A DNA stretch of 23,618 bases, from the NCBI GenBank assembly GCA_021788685.1, contig JAJYKH010000005.1, positions 1 through 23,618 of the forward strand, given 5' to 3'. This DNA is from Deltaproteobacteria bacterium (GTDB lineage: Bacteria; Desulfobacterota; Desulfobulbia; Desulfobulbales; UBA5123). Shown here piece by piece: positions 6,905-14,515 of this stretch. The notes beneath the pieces were generated by a model that did no database searches, was not told where the DNA came from, and saw only the letters and a program-made list of their open reading frames with translations. The first letter of the stretch is position 1, and each line of letters starts with the position of its first letter. Both the position numbers and the translations under genes were made by a program.

Positions 6905-9900
6905 AAAGCGGGGATTCGAGCGTGCTGAGCGCCATCGTCCGCTCCTCGCTCAGGCACAGCGGGGTCGTCATTGTGCTTGCCTGCCTCATGGTCGTGTACG
7001 GGCTGTACAGCCTGTCGAAGGCCAAATACGGCGTGTTCCCAGAGTTCGCCCCGCCCCAGGTCGTCATTCAGGCGGAGGCGCCTGGGCTCTCCCCCGAGCA
7101 GGTCGAGGCCCTGGTCACCCAGCCGGTCGAAAACGCGGTCAACGGCGTGCCCGGCATCGAGACGCTGCGGTCAAGCTCCATCCAGGGGCTTTCGCTCATC
7201 ACCGTGACCTTCGTTCCGGGAAGCGACATCTACCGGAACCGCCAAGCCGTTACGGAACGCCTCTCCTCGGTTGCCGGGCAACTGCCCCTTGGGGTGAAGC
7301 CGCCGGTCATGACCCCCCTGACCTCATCGACGAGCGTCATCATGGCGGTCGGCCTGACTTCCGAAAAGCGCACGCTCATGGAGCTGCGGACCGTCGCCGA
7401 CTGGACCGTCAAGCAGCGGCTCCTCGCGGTGCCGGGGGTATCCAAGATCGCGGTGTTCGGCGGCGACGTAAAACAGCTTCAGGTGCAGATTCGCCCTGAG
7501 CGCTTGGTCAAATACAACCTCTCCGCCGATGACGTGCTGAGGGCGGCGCGGGTGGCGACCGGGATACGGGGCGCGGGTTTCATCGACACCGCGAACCAGC
7601 GCATGGTCCTCCAGGCCGAAGGGCAGTCCATAAAGCCCGAAGAGCTTGCAGGAACGGTGCTGTTGCACAGAGGCGGCACGAACGTGACCCTGGGGGACGT
7701 GGCGCAAGTCGCCGAGGCCCCCGAGCCCCCCATCGGCGCCGCGGCGATCATGGGCAAGGCAGGCGTGCAACTGGTCGTCTCCGAGCAGTACGGGGCGAAC
7801 ACCCTGGAAGTCACCGGGAAAGTGGAAAAGGCCCTTGGGGAAATCCGCCCTTCGCTGGCCGCCGAGGGGATAGAGCTGCACGCCGACATATTCCGCCCGG
7901 CAAATTTCATCCAGACCGCCATCCGCAATATCGGATCTTCCCTGCTCATCGGGTCCGTTCTCGTAGTCGTCGTCCTTTTCCTTTTCCTGTTCAACTTGAG
8001 GACGGCGGCCATTTCGTGCACGGCGATACCGCTCTCTCTCCTCGCGGCGATCACCGTGATGGAATACTTCGGCTACAGCCTGAACACCATGACCCTTGGC
8101 GGGCTGGCCATAGCGGTCGGCATGGTGGTGGACGACGCGGTCATCGACGTGGAGAATATCTTCAGAAGGCTGCGGGAGAACAGGCATCTGGCCAGACCGA
8201 GGCCGATATTCGCTGTCGTCCTGGACGCCTCGATCGAGGTGCGGGAAGCGGTGGTTTACGCCACCTTCGCCGTGGCCCTGGTGTTCATCCCGGTGTTGAC
8301 CATGTCGGGCGTGGCCGGACGGCTCTTTGCGCCGCTCGGCACCTCTTACATCCTGGCGACGCTGGCCTCCCTCCTGGTCGCCCTGACGGTGACCCCGGCC
8401 CTCTGCCTTGTCTTTCTCGGCGGAAAGGAAGCGTCGGAAAAGGAGCCGCCGGTCGTGCGGTGGCTGAAAGAGCGATACCGTTCGCTGCTCCTCAACGTGG
8501 AACGGCACCCGCGCGCTGTCATCGGCGGGGTAGCTGCATTAACGGCCGGCGGGCTGGCCGTGCTCCCCTTCTTTGGAGGGGGCTTCCTGCCGGAGCTGCG
8601 GGAAGGACACTTCATCGTGCACATGTCGGCCGTCCCCGGCACGTCGCTTGCGGAGTCCCTGCGTATCGGGGACCGGATGACGCGGGAGCTCCTGAAAATC
8701 CCCTATGTGCGCTCGGTTGCCCAGCGGGCCGGACGGGCGGAGAAATCGGACGATGTATACGGGACCCATTACAGCGAGCTCAACGTGGATCTGAAGCCGC
8801 TCAAGGGGGAGGAGGCGGAGCTCGCCCAGTCGGATATTCGGAGAGCACTTGCGCAGTTCCCCGGAGTCAACTTCGCGGTCAAGACCTTCCTGACGGAACG
8901 GGTCGAGGAGACCCTGACCGGCTACACTGCATCCGTGGCCATTAACCTGTTCGGCAACGATCTGGACACGCTCGACGGGAAGGCGCGTGAGGTGGCGGAA
9001 GCGCTCGGCAAGGTTCGAGGGGCCACGGAGGTACAGGTGCAGTCTCCTCCCGGCGCCCCGCAGCTTGTGGTCAGGCTGCGGAAGGGGGATCTGGCGCGCT
9101 GGGGCTTCGATGCCGTATCGGTCCTGGAAGCCATCCGCACCGCTTACGAGGGGGATGTGGTCGGGCAGACCTACGAGGGGAACCGTGTCTTCGATGTCTC
9201 GGTGATCCTCGACCCCCGCGAAAGGAACAGCGTGGCGGCAATCGGCTCCCTGCCCCTCCGAAACCCCGCCGGGACGTATGTGGAGCTCAGCCGGCTTGCG
9301 GACATCTACGAGGCTTCGGGGCGCTACGTGGTGCTCCATGAAGGCGCCCGGCGCGTGCAGACGGTGACGTGCAACGTCGCGGGGCGGGATGTAAACTCTT
9401 TCGTTGCCGACGCCAGAAGGAAGATCGCCGAGACCGTCCGGATGCCTTCAGGCACCTATCTCGAGTTTGGCGGCACGGCGGAGGCCCAGGCGCGGTCAAG
9501 GCGCGACCTCATCATCCACTCGCTCCTGGCGGGGGTCGGGGTGATCCTGCTCCTCTCCATTGTGATCGGGGGCTCAAGGAACCTCCTTCTTGTCCTTGCC
9601 AACGTCCCCTTCGCACTGGTGGGCGGCGTGCTCGCCGTGTTCGCCTTCGGCGGCGGCCTTTCCCTGGGATCGCTGGTCGGCTTCGTCACCCTCTTCGGCA
9701 TCACGCTGCGCAACTCGATCATGATGGTCTCCAACTACGAGCATCTGGTCGTGTCCGAGGGGATGGCGTGGGGGCGGGACGCCGCCATCCGCGGCGCCAC
9801 GGAGAGGCTCGCGCCGATTCTCATGACGGCATTGGTTACCGGCCTGGGGCTGCTCCCGTTAGCCATCGGGAGCGGCGCCCCCGGGCGGGAGATAGAGGGT

Positions 9901-10005
9901 CCCATGGCGATCGTGATCCTCGGCGGCCTCCTGACGTCAACCCTCCTCAACCTCCTTGTGCTTCCCACCCTGGCGCTCCGGTTTGGACGGTTTCGGAAGG
10001 ATTGA
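6901..10005 (+). CDS. Heavy-metal RND efflux permease (CusA/CzcA family)
   Basis: This 1034 aa inner-membrane proton antiporter is of the HME-RND group. The start at 6901 was chosen because of the ATGA overlap with the adaptor and because MKSGDSSVLSAIVRSSLRHS leads straight into TM1; the frame extends upstream only as shadow of the adaptor gene. Family marks include YGVFPEFAPPQVVIQ after TM1, QPVENAVNGVPGIE in the porter domain, the TM4 relay GMVVDDAVIDVENIFRRL with its Asp/Glu residues, and the GPMAIVILGGLLTSTLLNL C-terminal helix. Length is normal. The TM4 motif lacks the extra first Asp seen in CzcA (DFG becomes AVG), so it is not clearly a Zn/Co/Cd CzcA type, and Met-based Cu/Ag selectivity cannot be proven by eye. 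A related but broken RND tail lies at 17044-17216. Confidence 0.93.
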   Translation: MKSGDSSVLSAIVRSSLRHSGVVIVLACLMVVYGLYSLSKAKYGVFPEFAPPQVVIQAEAPGLSPEQVEALVTQPVENAVNGVPGIETLRSSSIQGLSLITVTFVPGSDIYRNRQAVTERLSSVAGQLPLGVKPPVMTPLTSSTSVIMAVGLTSEKRTLMELRTVADWTVKQRLLAVPGVSKIAVFGGDVKQLQVQIRPERLVKYNLSADDVLRAARVATGIRGAGFIDTANQRMVLQAEGQSIKPEELAGTVLLHRGGTNVTLGDVAQVAEAPEPPIGAAAIMGKAGVQLVVSEQYGANTLEVTGKVEKALGEIRPSLAAEGIELHADIFRPANFIQTAIRNIGSSLLIGSVLVVVVLFLFLFNLRTAAISCTAIPLSLLAAITVMEYFGYSLNTMTLGGLAIAVGMVVDDAVIDVENIFRRLRENRHLARPRPIFAVVLDASIEVREAVVYATFAVALVFIPVLTMSGVAGRLFAPLGTSYILATLASLLVALTVTPALCLVFLGGKEASEKEPPVVRWLKERYRSLLLNVERHPRAVIGGVAALTAGGLAVLPFFGGGFLPELREGHFIVHMSAVPGTSLAESLRIGDRMTRELLKIPYVRSVAQRAGRAEKSDDVYGTHYSELNVDLKPLKGEEAELAQSDIRRALAQFPGVNFAVKTFLTERVEETLTGYTASVAINLFGNDLDTLDGKAREVAEALGKVRGATEVQVQSPPGAPQLVVRLRKGDLARWGFDAVSVLEAIRTAYEGDVVGQTYEGNRVFDVSVILDPRERNSVAAIGSLPLRNPAGTYVELSRLADIYEASGRYVVLHEGARRVQTVTCNVAGRDVNSFVADARRKIAETVRMPSGTYLEFGGTAEAQARSRRDLIIHSLLAGVGVILLLSIVIGGSRNLLLVLANVPFALVGGVLAVFAFGGGLSLGSLVGFVTLFGITLRNSIMMVSNYEHLVVSEGMAWGRDAAIRGATERLAPILMTALVTGLGLLPLAIGSGAPGREIEGPMAIVILGGLLTSTLLNLLVLPTLALRFGRFRKD

Positions 10006-10228
10006 GCATGATGGGCAACCAGGGCGATCAGGACGGGAAGATGGGAAACCGGACTTTAGCAAGCCTATCGAGCGGGCGCAGCAGTGACCAGAAGGAAGAC
10101 AATAACCTTTCGCAACAGCCGGGCGGAGGGCACGGCGTTTTCCTGGGATGACATTTTGGATTTCCTGAACCATTGTCGCTGATCCCTCTGGAGCAATTCC
10201 AAATGGGAGAGGCCCCGGAGGATCTCAG

Positions 10229-10470
10229 GTTATTGGCCCGTCGCAGCCGGGTGGCGTTGGAGACCACCGAGACGGAGGAGAGGCTCATGGCCGCGGCCGC
10301 GATGATGGGGGGACAGTAGGATGCCCAGAAAGGGGTAGAGGACCCCCGGCCGCCACCGGCACGCCCAAGGCGTTGTAAACGAAGGCGAAGAAGAGGTTCT
10401 GCTTGATGTTGGCCATGGCGGCGCGGAAAAGCTTCCTGGCCCGGACGATGCCGGTGAGGTCTCCTTCGAG
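10229..10470 (-). pseudogene. C-terminal remnant of a P1B-type (CopA-like) ATPase
   Basis: On the minus strand three frames together give the well-known end of copper-type P-ATPases. GDLTGIVRARKLFRAAM and NIKQNLFFAFVYNALGVPVA are in one frame, VLYPFLGILLSP in the next, and AAAAMSLSSVSVVSNATRLR in the third. Both shifts fall in homopolymers: one extra G near AAGV and one extra C in the run after LLS. The rest of the ATPase (actuator, P-domain DKTGT, metal sites) is missing; homology stops abruptly near 10470 upstream. Downstream the reading frame runs on past the usual end, through unassigned sequence to 10028. The 223 bases from 10006 to 10228 hold only a 47-codon reading frame after the RND stop that I do not trust. 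Confidence 0.85.
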
Positions 10471-11068
10471 GAAGGGATAGCCATCCTGAACGAAGGGAAG
10501 AAGCTGGCGATCCTTATCTCCGATTATGCCGCGAAGGTGAGCGAGGCGGTGGGGTTCCGGTATTACGAGCCTCTCGGCATTCAGGAGCTTATCAGGGAAG
10601 GATTCGGGGAAAGGGAGCGGCCGAGAAGACGAAAGGTCGCCGCGGGAGCGTCATCCGCATGGAAAAGGCTGGCTGAGGTCGGCGGTCGGCTGGAGTATCC
10701 AGGGCCGTTCAGAAATGGACGGCCTTTGTCGTTGGAGGATCAGGCGACCGGTCCCGCCGTATTCGAGTTTCCTATCGGCTTACCAAGAGAAGCGGCAGCT
10801 CCGTCCGGCGGCAGGTCACCGACGCTTGCCTGCGGGCCCGGCCGCTGATCGTGGCTCCGGCCGGTGCTACCCGGGCTCTGGCTACGGCATGAGCGAGGAG
10901 GCCTACCGGGAGGGGGTCCGCAAGGGCATGTCCCTGCGTCTGGCCATGAAACGATGTCGGGGGCCGCGGTGGTGTATCGCCCTGGCCGGAGCGCTACCGG
11001 CGGGCCCCGGGCGCCTATTTCAAGGCGGCCTCTTCCTATTCGCCCCTGGCGGAGGAAAGCGGAGAGAA
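10471..11068. other. Gene debris without an intact gene
   Basis: No reading frame here looks like a complete gene. Protein-like stretches occur in different + frames: EEGIAILNEGKKLAILISDY running into VSEAVGFRYYEPLGIQELI (about 10463-10600), GSGYGMSEEAYREGVRKGMS (about 10880-10930), and PGAYFKAASSYSPLAEESGE (about 11005-11065). I recognise none of them. The abrupt frame changes and the joins to a P-ATPase tail on one side and a regulator tail on the other suggest several decayed fragments brought together. Confidence 0.5.
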
Positions 11069-11433
11069 TTACGCCGCGAGATTGATCTCAGCTATCACTT
11101 TCTCCCACGGTGCGGTCAGCTTGGTGTCCGGGCCGCGGATGATGAGCCCCACCCGCATCAGCACTTGGACGTCCTGATGCACGTTCTTGTAATCGCGTTG
11201 CAGAAGCATGGAGAGGGCGCGGACGCTGGTCGATCCGGCGTGGTGAAGTGCCCTGAGCAGCTCAAGACGGCGGGGTGTGAGAACCTGCAGAAGGGTTGCC
11301 AAATCTTCGAAGTAGAGACGCTCTCTGGGCTCTTCAACAGGTTCACCGGCTTCAGTGCGGCGCCATGCTTTGATGAAATCCTGCGCCGATTCGTCCGCCC
11401 TCTGATTCCAACGCCCATTTTCTTGTCACTCAT
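11069..11433 (-). pseudogene. HTH regulator of a TumE/TumA-like pair, frameshifted near start
   Basis: This HVO_A0114-like winged-helix regulator, the likely antitoxin of a toxin-antitoxin pair, has a body that reads well in one frame: DESAQDFIKAWRRTEAGEP, LTPRRLELLRALHHAGSTSV, then LLQRDYKNVHQDVQVLMRVG, ending INLAA. The start with a good GAGGAG and ATG (11433, MSDKK) is in a different frame. The two frames join if the A run at about 11418-11421 (four A) had one more base, giving MSDKK-NGRWNQRADESAQ. Without that base the only start in the body frame is deep inside (11302), leaving 77 aa that still hold most of the HTH. The start is 2 bases past the ancestral stop of the toxin gene. Either a real lesion or a homopolymer sequencing error. 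Confidence 0.75.
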
Positions 11434-11435
11434 GA

Positions 11436-11720
11436 TTATTCTCCTCGAAGCGTTTGGATGTCGCTCAAAAAGTCGGCAACCAAAGTCTCCACATCTTAAA
11501 AATTGTATGGATCTTCCGTGCCTCCGTAATGGCGATGATCCCCCTTGCCCCGCTCATTGTCGTAACGAACAAGCCCGTTGCCCCGGCCATCGCCATAGTA
11601 GAGCCGGAACCTCAAGCCAAAAGGGTGGTGGGGTGTTTTCGGTACCTGCCAAAGAACCATTCCACGTAAGGCCCCGTCGGCGTAAATGAACCGGGAACCG
11701 TGAAGTAGACTGGTCACCAT
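11436..11720 (-). pseudogene. TumE/DUF6516-like toxin with in-frame stop
   Basis: The protein RFIYADGALRGMVLWQVPKT continues to LYYGDGRGNGLVRYDNERGK and GDHRHYGGTEDPYNF, the signature of the DUF6516 (TumE) family, putative toxins paired with HVO_A0114-like HTH antitoxins. After PYNF comes TAA at 11498-11496, but the same frame continues with DVETLVADFLSDIQTLRGE and a second stop at 11436, exactly the family's usual C-terminus. So one nonsense change (for example CAA or AAA to TAA) removes about 20 residues. The start was placed at ATG 11720 (MVTSLLHGSRFIYA); no good ribosome site precedes it and the frame is open further upstream, so the start is uncertain. Its partner follows after 2 bases. 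Confidence 0.78.
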
Positions 11721-12088
11721 ATGGTGTATGGTGTGCCATTGCTTCGTGCTTTCGCCAAAGGAAATTTTCGGCCCCGGCAGCTTTCCCAGTACCAGAAAAC
11801 GCCCACCCGGCCGCTCGTCCGGTTTGAGCGGGGGTGATTTCTTCGGATAGAACCTCCGCGGTCGTGATCGTAATCTTCTTCCAGGATCGCCAGGACACTG
11901 TACCATTCGTTTCGCCAGATAACCGAATTCTGAAGAGCCGGTTATGGCAGGAGGATGATTCAGTCGGGTTTCCTTTCCAGGCCTGGGTTCATACCCAGGG
12001 CCGCGAGTGCTTTTATTGCCAACTCTTCCCTTGCGCCCCCATTCTTCCCTTGATATTTTGAGTTTAAAATACAAGAAAGGAAGGAAAA
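11721..12088. other. Spacer between the TA remnant and the ATPase gene
   Basis: This is 368 bases with no convincing gene. On the minus strand, sequence upstream of the toxin is open in more than one frame (for example KPDERPGGRFLVLGKLPGPK) and looks partly protein-like, perhaps a further remnant, but I cannot name it. The last 40 bases before 12089 are AT-rich and end in an AAGGAAGG ribosome site for the ATPase gene; the promoter of that gene is presumably here, but no hexamer pair stands out. Confidence 0.4.
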
Positions 12089-13249
12089 GTGGAAAAAGTA
12101 GTTCGCTTTTTCAAGGAAACGCCGCAGAGTTTCTTTCTTTTCGGGCCGAGGGGTACCGGAAAATCAACCTGGCTCCGGCAGCATTACCTCAAGGCGGCCG
12201 TGATCGACCTCCTGGCGCCGGAGCAGTTCCGGGAATTCTCGGCACGGCCGGAACGGCTCCGGGAGGTGGTGCGCGGGGCGAAGAGTAAGACCATCATCAT
12301 CGATGAGGTCCAGAAGGTTCCCGAGCTCCTCGATGTGGTGCATGAGCTGATGGAAGAGAGGGAGGGGAGCCAGTTCATCCTCACCGGTTCGAGCGCCCGG
12401 AAATTGAAAAGGACCGGGGTGGATCTTCTGGCCGGCCGCGCGGTGGTCAAGACCATGCACCCTTTCATGGCCGCCGAGCTGCAGGAGCGCTTCTCCCTGG
12501 CCGAGAGCCTGCAAACCGGGCTGGTGCCTCTGGTCGTCGATTCTCCCGCCCCCCGGGAAACCCTGGCTTCGTACGTCGCCCTATACCTGAGAGAGGAGGT
12601 GCAAACGGAAGGCGTGGTGCGGAACATCGGCGCCTTCAGCCGCTTCCTGGAGGTCATCAGCTTCTCCCATGGCTCCGCTTTGAATCTCGCCGAGGTGGCC
12701 CGGGAGAGCCAGGTCCAGCGGAAAACCGTGGAGAATTACCTGGCGGTTCTGGAGGACCTGCTCCTCGCTTTCAGGGTTGAGGTTTTTTCCAGGCGAGCCA
12801 AGCGCCACCTGATCTCTCATCCCAAGTTCTATTATTTCGACAGCGGGATCTTCCGGTCCCTCCGCCCGACGGGACCCCTGGACAGCCCCCATGAGATCGA
12901 CGGCGCTGGGCTCGAAGGGCTGATCGCCCAGCACCTCCGTGCCTGGATAGCCTATGGCAACCCGAATTGCGGCCTCTATTACTGGCGCACCAAATCCGGG
13001 GTCGAGGTCGATTTCGTCCTCTATGGCGAGGACACTTTCTGCGGGATCGAGGTCAAAAATTCCTCTAGGGTCCACCCCAAGATGCTCAAAAGCTTGCAGG
13101 CTTTCCGGGAAGACTACCCGGAGGCCCGGACCATTCTCCTTTATCGCGGCAAGGAGAGACTGTTGATCAACAACACGCTCTGCCTCCCCTGCGAAGAGTT
13201 CCTGCTGGGTTTGGTGCCGGGGCAACCCTGCCTCGCCGAGATCGCCTGA
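12089..13249 (+). CDS. AAA (AAA_14) ATPase with DUF4143 domain
   Basis: This 386 aa ATPase is of the large family found scattered on mobile and accessory DNA in bacteria and archaea. The N-terminal P-loop domain has Walker A FGPRGTGKST (about 19-28), Walker B KTIIIDEVQKVPELL and the sensor-like ILTGSSARKLKR. The C-terminal DUF4143 part carries a winged-helix (LNLAEVARESQVQRKTVENY) and a nuclease-fold segment with LYYWRTKSGVEVDFVL and GIEVKNS, the E-x-K and D residues resembling a PD-(D/E)xK core. GTG start at 12089 with AAGGAAGG four bases ahead. The biological role of this family is not settled. It stands alone between a broken TA pair and an opposing VapC module, consistent with accessory DNA. 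Confidence 0.9.
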   Translation: MEKVVRFFKETPQSFFLFGPRGTGKSTWLRQHYLKAAVIDLLAPEQFREFSARPERLREVVRGAKSKTIIIDEVQKVPELLDVVHELMEEREGSQFILTGSSARKLKRTGVDLLAGRAVVKTMHPFMAAELQERFSLAESLQTGLVPLVVDSPAPRETLASYVALYLREEVQTEGVVRNIGAFSRFLEVISFSHGSALNLAEVARESQVQRKTVENYLAVLEDLLLAFRVEVFSRRAKRHLISHPKFYYFDSGIFRSLRPTGPLDSPHEIDGAGLEGLIAQHLRAWIAYGNPNCGLYYWRTKSGVEVDFVLYGEDTFCGIEVKNSSRVHPKMLKSLQAFREDYPEARTILLYRGKERLLINNTLCLPCEEFLLGLVPGQPCLAEIA

Positions 13250-13311
13250 CGTTCCGGGTTCCGCTTGATTGAAGCCAAAGGAATCCGCAAGGAGTACGAA
13301 TGCGGTTCGTG

Positions 13312-13689
13312 CTACCCCCAGAAAGCCTTGGGGTAATGGGTGAGGATGGCTGCGTCTTTGGTCAGGAGGATGGCATCCCGGGCCGTGGCCGTGGCGGTGA
13401 TGATCCGGTCAAAGGGGTCCCTGGTCCATGTCTGGGGCAGGGCTTCCGTGATCACCCGCATCAAGGGGAGGTCACAGACTGCAAGCCCGATGGTGCTGGC
13501 CAGGTTTTCGTAAATCACTCCCGGCTCTACAGTCAACCGTTCGATCTCGTGGAGGTATTTCAGCTCCAGGAGGACAAAGGGTGAGATCAGCAGATCACTC
13601 TCTTCGATCCTCCTGCAGACCGAGGGCGGGAAGCGGTCTATTTCACCGGCATAGGCCCAAGCCACAACATGGGTGTCAAGGTAGATCAC
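13312..13689 (-). CDS. vapC: VapC-like PIN-domain toxin
   Basis: This 125 aa PIN-domain ribonuclease is the toxin of a type II module with the gene just upstream on the same strand. The start was placed at GTG 13689, giving VIYLDTHVVAWAYAG, with GAGGAG a few bases ahead; the frame runs on upstream without coding character. The acidic site residues are all visible: Asp5 (YLDTH), Glu42 (LLELKYL), Asp91/Asp94 (RDPFDRIITATA) and Asp112 (LLTKDAAI). The start lies inside the antitoxin gene (14-base overlap), which is usual and keeps synthesis coupled. Other PIN toxins cut tRNA or rRNA at defined sites; the target here is unknown. The gene seems intact. Confidence 0.9.
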   Translation of the reverse strand: MIYLDTHVVAWAYAGEIDRFPPSVCRRIEESDLLISPFVLLELKYLHEIERLTVEPGVIYENLASTIGLAVCDLPLMRVITEALPQTWTRDPFDRIITATATARDAILLTKDAAILTHYPKAFWG

Positions 13690-13906
13690 GATGCCACTCC
13701 TCACTCCAGTCAAGATGGACGATCTCCTCGGGATCGCCACGCAGGCAATCATGTTTCACCAGTCTGGCGATCTTGGCTGGCTCGGATACCGGAACCACCC
13801 TGAGCAGTTTGCCCTTCCGTTCGATTTCCAAGGGTTGCCCCGTTTCCAAGACCTGATCCAGGAGACGGTAAATATTTTCTCGCAAAGTCGAGGCATTCAC
13901 GGCCAT
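13676..13906 (-). CDS. Phd/YefM-like antitoxin
   Basis: This 76 aa antitoxin starts MAVNASTLRENIYRLLDQVL, the N-terminal DNA-binding fold of Phd/YefM-type antitoxins, followed by a beta hairpin (PLEIERKGKLLRVVPV) and a C-terminal, probably unstructured, toxin-binding tail (LDWSEEWHRDLP). ATG 13906 was chosen over upstream in-frame starts because it begins the conserved fold and has a GAGGG ribosome site. It precedes and overlaps the PIN toxin. Antitoxins of this type repress their own promoter, and two identical elements lie just upstream at 13932-13963. Confidence 0.85.
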   Translation of the reverse strand: MAVNASTLRENIYRLLDQVLETGQPLEIERKGKLLRVVPVSEPAKIARLVKHDCLRGDPEEIVHLDWSEEWHRDLP

Positions 13907-13931
13907 AACGGTCCCTCTTTGGCATAGGAGT

Positions 13932-13963
13932 CGTACGATATCACACAATTGAACGTACGATAT
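13932..13963 (-). promoter_or_regulatory. Candidate antitoxin operator: two 10-base repeats
   Basis: CGTACGATAT occurs twice, at 13932-13941 and 13954-13963, exactly 22 bases apart (two helical turns). Each copy contains the 6-base palindrome CGTACG. The pair lies 26-57 bases before the antitoxin start, where the promoter should be, so a dimeric autorepressor binding both copies is the natural reading. The actual -35/-10 is not obvious. Confidence 0.6.
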
Positions 13964-13999
13964 TTGCCGGCCATTGTCAATGAGCTGCACGCATCTTGG

Positions 14000-14173
14000 T
14001 CAGCGCCAGTGCCCCACCGCCTCGATGCCGAACCGTCCGTCGTTCATGTAGCGCCTCAGCTTGCTCTTCTGATTCCTTCGGCTTACCTCGCGCCAAATGA
14101 GGGAAGTAGTGCGCAGGTCGAAGCCAAGCCCGAACCAGTCATCGAGCAGGTCCGCGTCCGCCGGAGGCGGACT
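14000..14173 (-). pseudogene. Unassigned C-terminal tail (57 codons)
   Basis: A minus-strand frame bounded by stops reads like the end of a real protein: DLLDDWFGLGFDLRTTSLIW, then REVSRRNQKSKLRRYMNDGR and FGIEAVGHWR. It has no start codon except the internal ATG, and nothing upstream continues it, so it is probably the last piece of a gene cut off by the insertion of the VapBC module or by deletion. I do not recognise the family. Confidence 0.4.
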
Positions 14174-14224
14174 TTACAGGCGGGAGAGTGGCGAAATTTC
14201 TGTTGCCTTCCACCCGCTTCTTGA

Positions 14225-14247
14225 TATATATATTTTTAATATATACT
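14225..14247 (+). promoter_or_regulatory. AT-rich palindrome at the vapB promoter
   Basis: A perfect inverted repeat TATATATT-TTT-AATATATA (14227-14245) lies 34 bases before vapB. It overlaps a plausible promoter, TTGATA at 14221 and TATACT at 14242, although their 15-base spacing is short. AbrB-type antitoxins such as the following gene usually bind palindromes of this kind to repress their own operon. Confidence 0.5.
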
Positions 14248-14278
14248 TCAACAGCCGACTTGGCGCGGAGGTTGCACC

Positions 14279-14515
14279 ATGAAGACAGCGAAAATTTTCA
14301 AGAATGGCCAGAGTCAGGCCGTCCGGCTCCCAAAAGAATTCCGGTTCGACGACCAGGAGGTCTATATCAAGAAGAGTGGCCAGGTGGTCTACCTGATCCC
14401 GAAGACGGGATCCTGGGATGTCCTCTTCGATAGCCTTCATAAGTTTTCCAGCGACTTTTTCCAGGAGGGGCGGAATCAACCAAGGGAACAGCAGGAGAGG
14501 GAAAGTCTTGAATGA
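14279..14515 (+). CDS. vapB: VapB antitoxin, AbrB/SpoVT fold
   Basis: This 78 aa antitoxin has the N-terminal swapped-hairpin AbrB domain, KTAKIFKNGQSQAVRLPKEF, typical of VapB/MazE, followed by a tail that would wrap the toxin (VLFDSLHKFSSDFFQEG). The ATG has GGAGG seven bases ahead. Its stop overlaps the toxin start as ATGA, so the two are made together. The AT-rich palindrome just upstream is the probable autoregulatory site. Confidence 0.92.
   Translation: MKTAKIFKNGQSQAVRLPKEFRFDDQEVYIKKSGQVVYLIPKTGSWDVLFDSLHKFSSDFFQEGRNQPREQQERESLE

Noticed and set aside
7324..8508. 394-codon minus frame inside the RND gene
   Set aside because: Antisense shadow with no family resemblance.
10008..10151. 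47-codon + frame right after the RND stop
   Set aside because: Low-complexity, no ribosome site of note, no family resemblance; probably not coding.
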